Shown here one piece after another: positions 42,409 through 50,756 of a stretch of DNA of 64,000 nt; the first letter of the stretch is position 1; every line of letters starts with the position of its first letter. A program made the translations under genes and the position numbers. Origin of the DNA: Anaerozeibacter sp031551775 (GTDB lineage Bacteria > Bacillota > Clostridia > Christensenellales > Aristaeellaceae); NCBI GenBank assembly GCA_031551775.1, contig JAVBND010000021.1, positions 5,420 to 69,419 on the forward strand, given 5' to 3'. The notes below the pieces were generated by a model. The model worked only from the letters and a program-made list of their open reading frames with translations. It did not search any database and had not been told where the DNA came from.

Positions 42409-42786
42409 TTAGTGTTCTCCCGTTGGTTTTACCGCCGCTTTTTCACGCGCGCGCTGGAGTTTGTACAGTTCCTTGGCCGTTTGCAGCGCCAAACGGTCCT
42501 GCATCACGCATTCGCGCTCGTAGGAGATCGGCCGGCCCGCTTCATAGATCAGCGCGGCCACGCCGAAGAAGAAACCCAGCACGAAATTGCCAAAGAAAGA
42601 ATAGCCTTTGCTGCGGGCAAGCGCCCCGCACAGCACGCCCACAATGATGAGCAAAAGCACGAATACCGCTAAAGAAATCAGCACCAATGCCATGGCGCCG
42701 CTGTTCATGGCCGCGGTGACCGAGTCGGTGGATTGACCAAATGCACTTGAGATATCAGTCCATATTGTTGTCCAATTCATTCGCAT
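42409..42786 (-). CDS. Small membrane protein of unknown function
   Basis: A 125-residue protein with one strong membrane segment (about 29-52, MALVLISLAVFVLLLIIVGVL) and a second, weaker one (about 62-80, FFGNFVLGFFFGVAALIY), then a charged cytosolic tail with a helix KELYKLQRAREKAA. No family recognised. AAGGGGA precedes the start; ATG at 42786 and 42780 are both possible. It leads the two-gene unit with the acidic helical protein. Confidence 0.75.
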   Translation of the reverse strand: MRMNWTTIWTDISSAFGQSTDSVTAAMNSGAMALVLISLAVFVLLLIIVGVLCGALARSKGYSFFGNFVLGFFFGVAALIYEAGRPISYERECVMQDRLALQTAKELYKLQRAREKAAVKPTGEH

Positions 42787-42821
42787 CTATCCCCTTGTAT
42801 CTTAATTATTTTACTTAAATA

Positions 42822-42850
42822 ATCATAACATCATTCGCGCCTTGCGTCAA
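42822..42850 (-). promoter_or_regulatory. Sigma-A promoter for the two-gene envelope-type operon
   Basis: Minus strand TTGACG (42845-42850), 17-bp spacer, TATGAT (42822-42827), in an AT-rich stretch. Confidence 0.75.
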
Positions 42851-42888
42851 GAAGAACCCGCGCCTGGTATCGCCTAAGGCGCACAGCG

Positions 42889-44820
42889 TCAGCTCTCCGC
42901 CGCGACCTCAGCGGCTTCTTCCCATCGTTCATAGAGTTTGGGCAATTCCTCCTGAAGCGCCCTGTGCTTGCGCGCGGTTTCCTCAGCCAGGACTCGGTCT
43001 TGGTAGGTCGCGGGATCGCTCAATCGTTCCTCCAATTTCCGAATCCCGTCCTCCGCCCGGGCAATCTCCTCTTCAAGCGCCGCCACTTGCCTTTGAAGCG
43101 CCTTTTGGGATTCCTGCCGAAGCCGCTCCTTGCGCTTCTCCTTTTCAACCTCGGTGCGCGTGCGCCCGCCGAGGGGATCCGGCGCTTCGCCTGCCGCCAT
43201 GCGCCGCTTCTTTTCCACATAGTCGTCAAAGTTGCCAAGGTACTCGGTCGCGCCGTCCTCAGCCATCTCAATCACGCGGTCGCACACGCGGTTGATGAAG
43301 TAGCGGTCGTGCGATACGGCAAGGATGGTGCCCGGGAATTCGTCGAGCGCGTGCTCAAGCACTTCGCGCGAGTCCATGTCCAGGTGGTTGGTCGGCTCGT
43401 CTAGCAGGAGCAGGTTGTCCTTCTTAAGCATCAGCTTGGCCAGCGCCACGCGCCCCTTCTCCCCGCCCGAGAGCGTGCCGATGGGCTGGAACACGTCCTC
43501 GCCCGTCAGCAGGAACAGCGCCAGCACGCTCCTGACGTCGCCCGGCTGCATGCGGGGAAAATCATCCCACACCTCGCCCATGACCGTCTTTTCCGGGTGC
43601 AGGCCTGCCTGCTGCTGGTCGTAGTATCCGACATCGACGCCGGTGCCGAAGATGATCGTGCCCGCCTGGGGTTTCATTTGCTGGGTGATGGTGCGAAGCA
43701 ACGTCGTCTTGCCGATGCCGTTGGGGCCGATCAGCGCGGCACGGTCGCCCAGGCGCAGGTGAATGGAAAAATGCGCAAACAGGGGCTTGCCGGGAAAACC
43801 CTGCTGAAGGTCCTTGACGATCAGCACATCGTCGCCGGACCTTCTGCGCGTGTCAAACGAGAAGCGCACCTTGTGCTCGTCAACCGGCCGATCCACGGCG
43901 TTTTCTTCGATGCGGGCGAGTTTCTTCTCCCAACTGCGCGCGGCAATGATGGATTTTTCGCGGTTGAAGCTCTTGTAGCGCGCGATGATCGCCTCGTGGC
44001 GCGCAATCTCGGCCTGCTGCATCTTGTATTCCTTCATTTGCCGGATCAGGTTCTCTTCGCGCTTGGCGGCAAAGACCTCATAATTGCCGCTGTACTGGGT
44101 CAGGCGCGCCGTGCGCATCTCCGCGATCGAATCGCAAACCTGATTGAGGAAGTACCGGTCGTGGGAAATGATGATGACGGTCCCTCTGTATTTCTTGAGC
44201 GTCTCCTCAAGCCACGCTGTGGCTTCAAGGTCAAGGTGGTTGGTCGGCTCGTCGAGCATCAAAAGTTCAGGTTCCATGAGCAATATCCGCGCAAGACACA
44301 GCCGCGTCTTTTCCCCGCCCGAGAGCATCGAAGCTTTTTGGTCTTCACGCCCGCGCGCAAAGCCGAGCCCCGCCAGTACGCCTTGGATGCGGCTGGGCCA
44401 CTCGTAACCGCCGAGCGATTCGTATCGCTCGGTGAGGCGCGCGTATTCGGCGGTCAGCGCCGATAATTTTTCGCTCCGGGCGCCGCACTCGGCCATTTCA
44501 TGCTCAATCTCACGCAGGCGCGCCTCCATTTTTTGAAGCGGCTCAAACACGCGGCCCAGCTCCTCAAGCACCGTGCCGTCCTGCGTGATATCCGCCTGTT
44601 GGGTCAAAAGCCCCACGCGGTTGCCGCGCGCGACGCTGACCGAACCTTCGTCCGGGGCAAGCTCGCCCGCGATGATTTTAAGGAGCGTCGATTTGCCGCT
44701 GCCATTGACGCCGACAAGACCCATCCTCTGGCCTTCCTGCAAGGTGAGGCTCACATCGTCCAGCACCTTGTTGACGCCGCCAAAGGTCTTCGATACGTTT
44801 TGTATGGAAACGAGTACCAT
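42889..44820 (-). CDS. ABC-F family ATPase (YdiF/Uup-like)
   Basis: A 643-residue soluble protein with two ABC ATPase domains and no membrane segments: Walker A GVNGSGKST and GPNGIGKTT, signatures LSGGEKTRL and LSGGEKGRV, Walker B LLMLDEPTNHLD and NLLLLDEPTNHLD. An inter-domain linker with REENLIRQMKEYKMQQAEIARHE and a C-terminal coiled coil (about 555-640) place it near YdiF/Uup. ABC-F proteins act on the ribosome E site; whether this one gives antibiotic resistance cannot be inferred. The ATG at 44820 follows GGGGG. Confidence 0.95.
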   Translation of the reverse strand: MVLVSIQNVSKTFGGVNKVLDDVSLTLQEGQRMGLVGVNGSGKSTLLKIIAGELAPDEGSVSVARGNRVGLLTQQADITQDGTVLEELGRVFEPLQKMEARLREIEHEMAECGARSEKLSALTAEYARLTERYESLGGYEWPSRIQGVLAGLGFARGREDQKASMLSGGEKTRLCLARILLMEPELLMLDEPTNHLDLEATAWLEETLKKYRGTVIIISHDRYFLNQVCDSIAEMRTARLTQYSGNYEVFAAKREENLIRQMKEYKMQQAEIARHEAIIARYKSFNREKSIIAARSWEKKLARIEENAVDRPVDEHKVRFSFDTRRRSGDDVLIVKDLQQGFPGKPLFAHFSIHLRLGDRAALIGPNGIGKTTLLRTITQQMKPQAGTIIFGTGVDVGYYDQQQAGLHPEKTVMGEVWDDFPRMQPGDVRSVLALFLLTGEDVFQPIGTLSGGEKGRVALAKLMLKKDNLLLLDEPTNHLDMDSREVLEHALDEFPGTILAVSHDRYFINRVCDRVIEMAEDGATEYLGNFDDYVEKKRRMAAGEAPDPLGGRTRTEVEKEKRKERLRQESQKALQRQVAALEEEIARAEDGIRKLEERLSDPATYQDRVLAEETARKHRALQEELPKLYERWEEAAEVAAES

Positions 44821-44853
44821 GGTATCCCCCAAGAAAATAAAATGCCAAGTACC

Positions 44854-44881
44854 ATTATACCATATCCTTCGCCTTTGTTAC
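44854..44881 (-). promoter_or_regulatory. Extended -10 promoter for the ABC-F gene
   Basis: Minus strand TATAAT (44854-44859) preceded by TGG (TGn-type extension) with a weak -35 GTAACA (44876-44881), 16-bp spacer. Confidence 0.55.
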
Positions 44882-44983
44882 ACTCCCTGCGCAAAAAAGT
44901 CGATTTGTTCATGGGCGCGCCGTAGATTTTTTGGGATAATAATGCTATGATAGAAAAAATTGAGTGAAAGCGGGGATGTTGCC

Positions 44984-45520
44984 ATGTCCAAATTTTCAGA
45001 TTTAAAAAACAGCCGTGTGTTTAAGGATGCGGTTGCGCGTGCGGTACTGCTGCTGGTATGCGGCTTGGTGCTCACGATATCACCTTGGCTGTCGGCCCAA
45101 ATCGTGCTCAGGCTCGGCGCGGCGGCGCTGATCCTATACGGAGCGTATCAGGTGTTCCGGTATTTCCGCCAGAGCGTGGACGCGGGCCAAGGCCTGTTTG
45201 CCCGGGGCCTGATCGCGGCGTCGGCCGGACTCATCGCGCTCATCACGCCCTACCTCGTGCTTGAACTGGTGCCGACGCTCATCGGATTTGTGCTGACGGC
45301 GATTGGGATCGGCGATTTGGAAAACGCGGTATCGATGAAGCGGCGTGGCCTTACGCGCTGGCACGTGGCGCTGGTGTTTGCGCTGGTCGTGGTGGCGCTG
45401 GGCGCGCTCATCATCGTAAACCCGTTCTTCTCAGCCATGTCGCTGATCCGCTTCATCGGCATATCCATGATGATCACGGCGGCGCTTGAACTTGTGAGCA
45501 TTTGGGGGCTGAATCAGTAG
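44984..45520 (+). CDS. DUF308 (HdeD-like) membrane protein
   Basis: A 178-residue protein with six predicted membrane helices in three hairpins, the DUF308/HdeD pattern: VARAVLLLVCGLVLTISPW, then GLIALITPYLVLELVPTLIG and ALVVVALGALIIVNPF. HdeD-like proteins are linked to stress in E. coli; here the function is unknown. The ATG at 44984 has GCGGGG upstream; the frame is open eight codons further without a better site. Its stop overlaps the cca start by one base. Confidence 0.85.
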   Translation: MSKFSDLKNSRVFKDAVARAVLLLVCGLVLTISPWLSAQIVLRLGAAALILYGAYQVFRYFRQSVDAGQGLFARGLIAASAGLIALITPYLVLELVPTLIGFVLTAIGIGDLENAVSMKRRGLTRWHVALVFALVVVALGALIIVNPFFSAMSLIRFIGISMMITAALELVSIWGLNQ

Positions 45521-46680
45521 TGGACTGGCCGGACGGTGTTTCAATGGCCGTTCGGCGCCTTGAGCGCGCCGGCTTTGAAGCCTACGCCGTAGGCGGATGC
45601 GTGCGAGACGCGCTGCTCAATCGCGCGCCGGAAGACTGGGACGTGTGCACAAGCGCGCGCCCGGACGCGGTCAAGCGCGTCTTTTCCGATGCGCGCGTGA
45701 TTGAAACCGGCATTCGCCACGGCACCGTCACCGTGATCTTCATGGAGCAGAAGGTCGAGGTGACCACCTTCCGCACCGACGGCCGCTACAGCGACCACCG
45801 GCGGCCCGACTCGGTCAATTTCGTTTTAAGCCTAAGGCATGACCTTGCGCGGCGCGATTTCACCATCAACGCCATGGCCGCCCGGGTGGGCGCAGGCGTG
45901 ATCGACTATTTCGGCGGGCAGGCGGACCTCGCGGCGCGCCTCATTCGGTGCGTCGGCGACGCGAAGGCGCGCTTTGCCGAAGACGCGCTCAGGATCCTGC
46001 GCGCGCTGCGCTTCGCGGCGCAGCTCGATTTTTCGATTGAAGGAGAAACCGCCCGCGCGCTCACTTCGATGCGGGCGCGGCTCAAGTACATATCGGCGCA
46101 GCGCATTGCGGGCGAAATCAAAAAACTCCTGGTCGCGCCGGGCGCCGGGCGCATTCTTGCGGAATACCGCCGCGTGATTGAGGAGGCGACCGGCGTGAAA
46201 GACTACGACGCGGCGGTTGTGGCGCGCTTGCCGCCGGACGCGGCGCTGCGCCTTGCCGTGCTTACGCGCTCAAGCGACGTCGCGCAAACGCTCCGGCGTC
46301 TAAGGTTTGACAATCAGACCGTCGAGCGCGCCCAAACGGCCACAGAACTTGCGAAGCGGCCCATGCCCGAAGATGAGCGCCAAGCGCTCACCCTTTTAAA
46401 CGCGGCGGGAGATGAGGGCGGCGCGCGCGACGCGCTTCAAATCTGGCGCGCGGAAGGGCGCGATACCGCCGCCGCGGAAGCGATCATAGACCATCTCACA
46501 ACAAGCGGCGCGTGCTACCGCGTGGGTGATCTTGCGATAAACGGAAAGGACCTTGTAACGCTGGGATTTCAGGGCGCTTTGATCGGCCGGGCGCTGAACA
46601 CGCTGCTCACGCGCGTGATGGCAGGCGAACTTGCCAACGAACGCACTGCGCTCATAGACGCAGCGCGAAAAATACGATAA
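45520..46680 (+). CDS. cca: CCA tRNA nucleotidyltransferase
   Basis: Adds or repairs the 3' CCA of tRNAs. The 386-residue class II enzyme has the polymerase-beta-type active site AYAVGGCVRDALLNRAPEDWDV (Gly-Gly and the DxD Asp pair), the DGRYSDHRRPDSVNF segment, RRDFTINAMA and a helical C-terminal half. The start is taken as GTG at 45520, overlapping the DUF308 stop (TAGTG), with GGGGG about 10 nt upstream; a TTG six codons earlier is possible. Its 3' end is overlapped by the antisense tail of the LRR gene. Confidence 0.95.
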   Translation: MDWPDGVSMAVRRLERAGFEAYAVGGCVRDALLNRAPEDWDVCTSARPDAVKRVFSDARVIETGIRHGTVTVIFMEQKVEVTTFRTDGRYSDHRRPDSVNFVLSLRHDLARRDFTINAMAARVGAGVIDYFGGQADLAARLIRCVGDAKARFAEDALRILRALRFAAQLDFSIEGETARALTSMRARLKYISAQRIAGEIKKLLVAPGAGRILAEYRRVIEEATGVKDYDAAVVARLPPDAALRLAVLTRSSDVAQTLRRLRFDNQTVERAQTATELAKRPMPEDERQALTLLNAAGDEGGARDALQIWRAEGRDTAAAEAIIDHLTTSGACYRVGDLAINGKDLVTLGFQGALIGRALNTLLTRVMAGELANERTALIDAARKIR

Positions 46681-47463
46681 GGCTCTCGCCGAAGCCCTAT
46701 ACCTCATAGCAAGACTCACGCGGTACATGCCCGCGAGGGCGTTGCTAGCGGGGTTTGTTGATGGTTTGAGACGTGCTTTGTCGATACGCTGAGGACGCGC
46801 GCATGAGTCAAATGCCGCCAGGCCCACCTTTTCGCACCCGTTTAGCGCAACCTTCGTCAGATGCGTGCAGCCCATAAAAGCACATCTCTTGATTTCCCCG
46901 ACGCCTTGGCGGAACTCCACTCGGGCCAGTTTCTTTGCCGCCTCAAATGCCGAGATCCCGACCTCGCCGACCGGCCCGAGGCAGGTTACCGTTGTCATGC
47001 TGTCGCAGTAGCGGAATGCATAGTCGCCAATCTTCTCAAGCGGCCCTTTGAATGTGACACTCCTTAATTTTTTGCAGTTGACAAAGGCCCTGTTGCCCAC
47101 GCTCTTTAGAGTCTTGGGCAGGTTGACCGTGCGAAGGCCGACCAGATTTGGGAACGCCCCGCCCTCGATGACCTCGACGCCTTCCGGTACGATGATTGTG
47201 CGCACGGTTTTTGCGTGGTCGATGTTGTAGGCAAGCAACCCCATCCCCAAAACCTTCACGCGATGCCCGTCAATTTCGGCGGGAATCCGGACCGTAGCGG
47301 GGAATGAGTCGTGGTACCGCACGGTTCCGAAACTCCAAAGCTTCGCGCTCCCGTCTGAAAGCACGCTATAGGCGTATTCCAATTTCCCTGTTGCCGCCTT
47401 AGCAAGCGGCACCAACCCCAGCATCAAAGCCAACACCAATGCGATTGCCACGAAACGCTTCAT
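46396..47463 (-). CDS. Exported BspA-type leucine-rich repeat protein, 3' end probably decayed
   Basis: Residues 1-24 form a signal peptide (MKRFVAIALVLALMLGLVPL). About 60-225 contain BspA-type LRR_5 repeats: VKVLGMGLLAYN, IEGGAFPNLVGLRTVNLPKTLKSVG, GDYAFRYCDSMTTV and ALNGCEKVGLAAFDSC. After that the frame loses all LRR character and runs about 95 codons antisense through cca. Weak LRR-like words reappear in the other two frames at 46700-46800, so the true C-terminus was probably lost through frameshifts. GGGGGGG lies before the ATG. I would treat it as a truncated gene or pseudogene. Confidence 0.55.
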   Translation of the reverse strand: MKRFVAIALVLALMLGLVPLAKAATGKLEYAYSVLSDGSAKLWSFGTVRYHDSFPATVRIPAEIDGHRVKVLGMGLLAYNIDHAKTVRTIIVPEGVEVIEGGAFPNLVGLRTVNLPKTLKSVGNRAFVNCKKLRSVTFKGPLEKIGDYAFRYCDSMTTVTCLGPVGEVGISAFEAAKKLARVEFRQGVGEIKRCAFMGCTHLTKVALNGCEKVGLAAFDSCARPQRIDKARLKPSTNPASNALAGMYRVSLAMRYRASARALSYFSRCVYERSAFVGKFACHHAREQRVQRPADQSALKSQRYKVLSVYRKITHAVARAACCEMVYDRFRGGGIAPFRAPDLKRVARAALISRRV

Positions 47464-47476
47464 ACCGCACCCCCCC

Positions 47477-49252
47477 TCATTCTTCATCTCCCCCATTCAA
47501 AACCGCCAAAAACGCCCCGGCGTACTTGCCAAGCTTTGCCTCGCCCACCCCCGGCACGGTCAGCATTTCGCGCTTGTCCCTCGGGCGGATCCGGCACATG
47601 GCGAGCAATGTCTTGTCGCTGAATACTTGATAGGCCGGGATGTTCTGCTGAACCGCAAGCCGGAGTCGAAGCGCGCGCAGCCGCTCAAACAGCGCCTGAT
47701 CCTGGTCGCCTGACGCGCAAGCAGACCGTTTCCTGTTTTGTTTCTCGGCGCGCGTCTTATCCGGTGCGGGGGCGGCCTCGCCGCGCGGCGCGCAGAAGGA
47801 ACAATGTCCGCACGCCTTTGCGTCTTTTTCGCCAAAGTATTTTAGAATGCGCGCCCGAAGGCAGGTGGACGATTCGGCGTAGTCGATCATCTGATAAAGC
47901 CGCGCGATACTTGCCCGGTAGACTGTGCGCGCCTCGTCGCCCGTCAGTTCAGATTGCTCGCGCGATTGGTCGATCAAAAAGCGCTGGGTAATGATGTCTT
48001 GCTTGGAATATAGCAACACACAGTCGCTTTGTTCGCCGTCGCGTCCGGCGCGCCCGGCCTCCTGATAGTAGCTTTCGATATCTGCGGGCATGTTGTAATG
48101 GATCACAAAGCGCACGTTCGATTTGTCGATCCCCATCCCAAACGCGTTGGTCGCCACGATCACTTGTGCTTTGTCGGTTGAAAAATCCTCCTGGCTGCGC
48201 CGCCGCTCCTCGTCGCTCAGCCCCGCGTGGTACCGCGCGGCAGGGATGTCCCTGTGCTTGAGCAACTCGTGTACCTTCTCCACATTCTTGCGCGTCGCGC
48301 AGTAGATGATCCCGCTCTCGCCCTCGTAGCGCTCCATGAGCGAAAGCAGAACCTGGTCTCTTTTTGCCGGTTTCAGTACTTCAAAGAACAAATTGGGCCG
48401 GTCAAACCCGGTCGAGACGAGCAGTGGAGCGTGCAATTTCAGCAAATGCACGATGTCCTCACGCACGCGCTGGGTCGCCGTGGCGGTGTACGCGCCGACC
48501 GGCGGCCTGACCGGCAATTGGGCAATGAAATCCGGGATGCTCAGGTAGCTGGGCCTGAAATCCTGCCCCCAATGCGACAGGCAATGCGCCTCGTCGACCG
48601 CGACCAGCGAGATTTTCATCCGCCGCGCCGCCTCAAGGAACCGGCTTGTCATCAGTCGCTCCGGCGCGACATAGACCACCTTGTACTGCCCCTGCGCCAC
48701 GCGCTCAAGCGCCCTGTCAAATTGCTTGGCCGTCAGCGAGCTGTTCAGGTACGCCGCGCTGATCCCCGCCTCGGTCAGCGCGGTCACCTGATCTTTCATC
48801 AGCGAAATGAGCGGGGACACGACCAGCGCCGTGCCGTCCATGTTGATGGCGGGCAGTTGGTAGCAGATCGATTTGCCCGATCCGGTCGGCATGACGCCCA
48901 CCGCGTCCCGTCCGTGAATCAGCGCCGCAATCAATTCTCCCTGCCCTTCGCGAAATGCGCTGTAGCCAAATACGCTCATGAGCGATGCCAGCAGCGCCCC
49001 GCCGTCAACCGGCGGCGCGGCTTCGGATACTTGGTTTCGCTCGCCTTCGGGCACGAAGCGCCGGTACGTGACGCCGCCCCGCTCGACGGTCTCTAGCCAC
49101 ATATCCAGCGGACGGACGTAGACGCCCCCGTCGCCGTACAGCGCGCGGTAAACCACCATCGCCTCCCGCGTCTCCGAGTGCGTGGCCAAATGCAGCACTT
49201 CATACCGTCCGCCTTTAAAATGCGTGTAAAAACCCAGCGTAAGTTCCGCCAT
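47477..49252 (-). CDS. recQ: RecQ-type DNA helicase with N-terminal DUF1653 domain
   Basis: ATP-dependent 3'-5' DNA helicase for recombination and repair. Residues 5-68 form a DUF1653 domain (GFYTHFKGGRYEVLHLATHS, VVYRALYGDGGVYVRPLDMW), usually a separate 60-90 residue protein. The RecQ core follows: Walker A MPTGSGKSICYQLPA (about residue 124), DEAHCLSHWGQDFRPSY, YYQEAGRAGRDG, a zinc region with CGHCSFC, and a C-terminal HRDC domain (about 510-588). The total of 591 residues is close to a normal RecQ, so the fused domain takes the place of the N-terminal extension. It precedes the LRR gene by 13 bp. Confidence 0.95.
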   Translation of the reverse strand: MAELTLGFYTHFKGGRYEVLHLATHSETREAMVVYRALYGDGGVYVRPLDMWLETVERGGVTYRRFVPEGERNQVSEAAPPVDGGALLASLMSVFGYSAFREGQGELIAALIHGRDAVGVMPTGSGKSICYQLPAINMDGTALVVSPLISLMKDQVTALTEAGISAAYLNSSLTAKQFDRALERVAQGQYKVVYVAPERLMTSRFLEAARRMKISLVAVDEAHCLSHWGQDFRPSYLSIPDFIAQLPVRPPVGAYTATATQRVREDIVHLLKLHAPLLVSTGFDRPNLFFEVLKPAKRDQVLLSLMERYEGESGIIYCATRKNVEKVHELLKHRDIPAARYHAGLSDEERRRSQEDFSTDKAQVIVATNAFGMGIDKSNVRFVIHYNMPADIESYYQEAGRAGRDGEQSDCVLLYSKQDIITQRFLIDQSREQSELTGDEARTVYRASIARLYQMIDYAESSTCLRARILKYFGEKDAKACGHCSFCAPRGEAAPAPDKTRAEKQNRKRSACASGDQDQALFERLRALRLRLAVQQNIPAYQVFSDKTLLAMCRIRPRDKREMLTVPGVGEAKLGKYAGAFLAVLNGGDEE

Positions 49253-49283
49253 GCCCGCACGCTCCCCGCCGTGAATAAGATAA

Positions 49284-49303
49284 ACTCCGCTTCTGGGCGG
49301 AGT
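49284..49303 (-). terminator. Hairpin after yebC
   Basis: A 7-bp stem (49284-49290 with 49297-49303), flanked by TTTTT on the plus side and TTTATCTTA on the minus side. The likely terminator of yebC upstream of recQ; moderate strength. Confidence 0.6.
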
Positions 49304-49312
49304 TTTTGATGA

Positions 49313-50059
49313 CTATTCTTCCTCTTCCTCAGGCAGGTTCGCGTTGTGATAGACGTTCTGGCTGTCGTCGTAATCCTCCAGCCAATCGATCAGTTTGACG
49401 ATCTTGGCGGCCATCTCAGGATCGGCAACATCCACGGTGTTGGTGGGCACCATGGCGCGCTCGGCCGAGAGGAACTGGCAGCCCGCTTTCTCGAGGTTCT
49501 CTCGGACGGTGGAAAAATCGTTGGGGTCGGTGTAGATGACCACCGTGTCCTCCTCTACTTCCACATCCGCCGCGCCCGCGTCGAGCGCCAGCATCATGAG
49601 TTCGTCTTCGTCGAGCTTTTTCTGGTTGTCAAGCTCGATCACGCCCTTGCGCTCAAACATCCACGCAACGCATCCCGTCGCGCCCAGCGATCCGCCGCAC
49701 TTGTCGAAGATGTGCCGCACTTCGCTCGCGGTCCGGTTCAGGTTGTCGGTTACCATCTCGACGATCACCGCCACGCCGCCCGGCGCGTAGCCTTCGTAGG
49801 CGATCTCTTTGTAGTTAACGCCCTCGCCTTCGCCGGCGGCCTTCTTGATGGAGCGCATGACGTTGTCGTTTGGCATATTGGCCGCCTTGGCCTTGGCGAT
49901 CACGTCGCGCAGCTTGCCGTTCACCGCCGGGTCGGCGCTGCCGCCTTCGCGCACCGCGATGACGATTTCGCGCCCGATTTTGGTGAAAATCTTGCCGCGC
50001 TGCGCGTCGGTCTTTTCTTTCTTGTGCTTGATGGTAGACCATTTGTTGTGTCCGGACAT
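49313..50059 (-). CDS. yebC: YebC/PmpR family transcription/translation regulator
   Basis: A 248-residue member of the YebC/TACO1 family, described as DNA-binding regulators and, for some, as factors that help ribosomes through poly-proline or problem sequences. The N-terminal signature MSGHNKWSTIKHKKEKTDAQRGKIFTK is exact, followed by GGVAVIVE and LGATGCVAWMFERKG, and an acidic C-terminal tail. It is monocistronic by position between the Nudix gene and recQ. Confidence 0.97.
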   Translation of the reverse strand: MSGHNKWSTIKHKKEKTDAQRGKIFTKIGREIVIAVREGGSADPAVNGKLRDVIAKAKAANMPNDNVMRSIKKAAGEGEGVNYKEIAYEGYAPGGVAVIVEMVTDNLNRTASEVRHIFDKCGGSLGATGCVAWMFERKGVIELDNQKKLDEDELMMLALDAGAADVEVEEDTVVIYTDPNDFSTVRENLEKAGCQFLSAERAMVPTNTVDVADPEMAAKIVKLIDWLEDYDDSQNVYHNANLPEEEEE

Positions 50060-50121
50060 GAAAACGCCCCCCGCATGAATAGATGATCTATCTTACCATA
50101 CGAAGGGCACTCTTGTCAATT

Positions 50122-50550
50122 TTACACACCTTCGCCGGATTCGATCTCGCGGTATTTCTCATGCGCGACCGAGACGAGCGCCTTGTCCTGGCTGTAGGTC
50201 ACCTTCTCAAGCGCTTCGGCCAGCGTGAAGTAGTCTCCGTCGGCAAATCCCTGTTCAAAGGCGATGCGGTAATCTCCCGCTTGGGCGCGCATGACGTACC
50301 ATGTAATCCGGTTGCACACCGGCTGGTGGCGCGTCATGGAGTAAAACTCATAACTGGTTTCGCCCGCGGTAGAGATGATTTCGGCACGGATCCCGGCTTC
50401 TTTGAACACCCGCTCGAGCGCCACCTCTTGCTTGAGCCGTTTGTCCCGAATGACACCCTTGGGCAGCACCCATTCCTGCTTGTCGCTTTTGAGCAGGAAT
50501 ACCTTGTCCTGCCAGAACACAACGCCGCCCGCGCACTCGCGAAAGATCAT
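50122..50550 (-). CDS. Nudix-fold protein with a degenerate Nudix box
   Basis: A 142-residue protein with a clear Nudix N-terminal part (CAGGVVFWQDKVFLLKS, WVLPKGVI). The Nudix box should read Gx5Ex7REUxEExGU; here it reads GVIRDKRLKQEVALERVFKEAGI, with Arg for the first Glu, the central RE inverted to ER and Lys in place of the first Glu of the EE pair. Only one metal-binding Glu remains, so hydrolase activity is doubtful; a ligand-binding or regulatory role is possible. The ATG at 50550 is preferred; GTG two codons earlier is also possible after AAAGGCGG. Confidence 0.78.
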   Translation of the reverse strand: MIFRECAGGVVFWQDKVFLLKSDKQEWVLPKGVIRDKRLKQEVALERVFKEAGIRAEIISTAGETSYEFYSMTRHQPVCNRITWYVMRAQAGDYRIAFEQGFADGDYFTLAEALEKVTYSQDKALVSVAHEKYREIESGEGV

Positions 50551-50709
50551 ACACACCGACCGCCTTTCCTTGAGTGGAGTACCATGCCCCTTGGCTGTAA
50601 TTTTATCCTACCATAGTATACCCGGAAAATCAAGGGATACGCTTCGCCCAAACTGCGGACGCGGCGCAATTCGGGATAAAAAATTGCGCTATGCCGCGCG
50701 GTTAAGATA

Positions 50710-50718
50710 TGGTATAAT
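50710..50718 (+). promoter_or_regulatory. Extended -10 promoter for the aldo/keto reductase
   Basis: TGG followed by TATAAT (50713-50718), an extended -10 element; no convincing -35 box. The gene starts at 50757. Confidence 0.55.
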
Positions 50719-50756
50719 AAACCGGAATAAGAACGTTAAGGGGAGGCCGGCGACGA

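Noticed and set aside
42889..44820. ABC-F protein as an antibiotic resistance gene
   Set aside because: Motifs and C-terminal coiled coil fit housekeeping YdiF/Uup-like proteins; the resistance subfamilies cannot be claimed from sequence alone.
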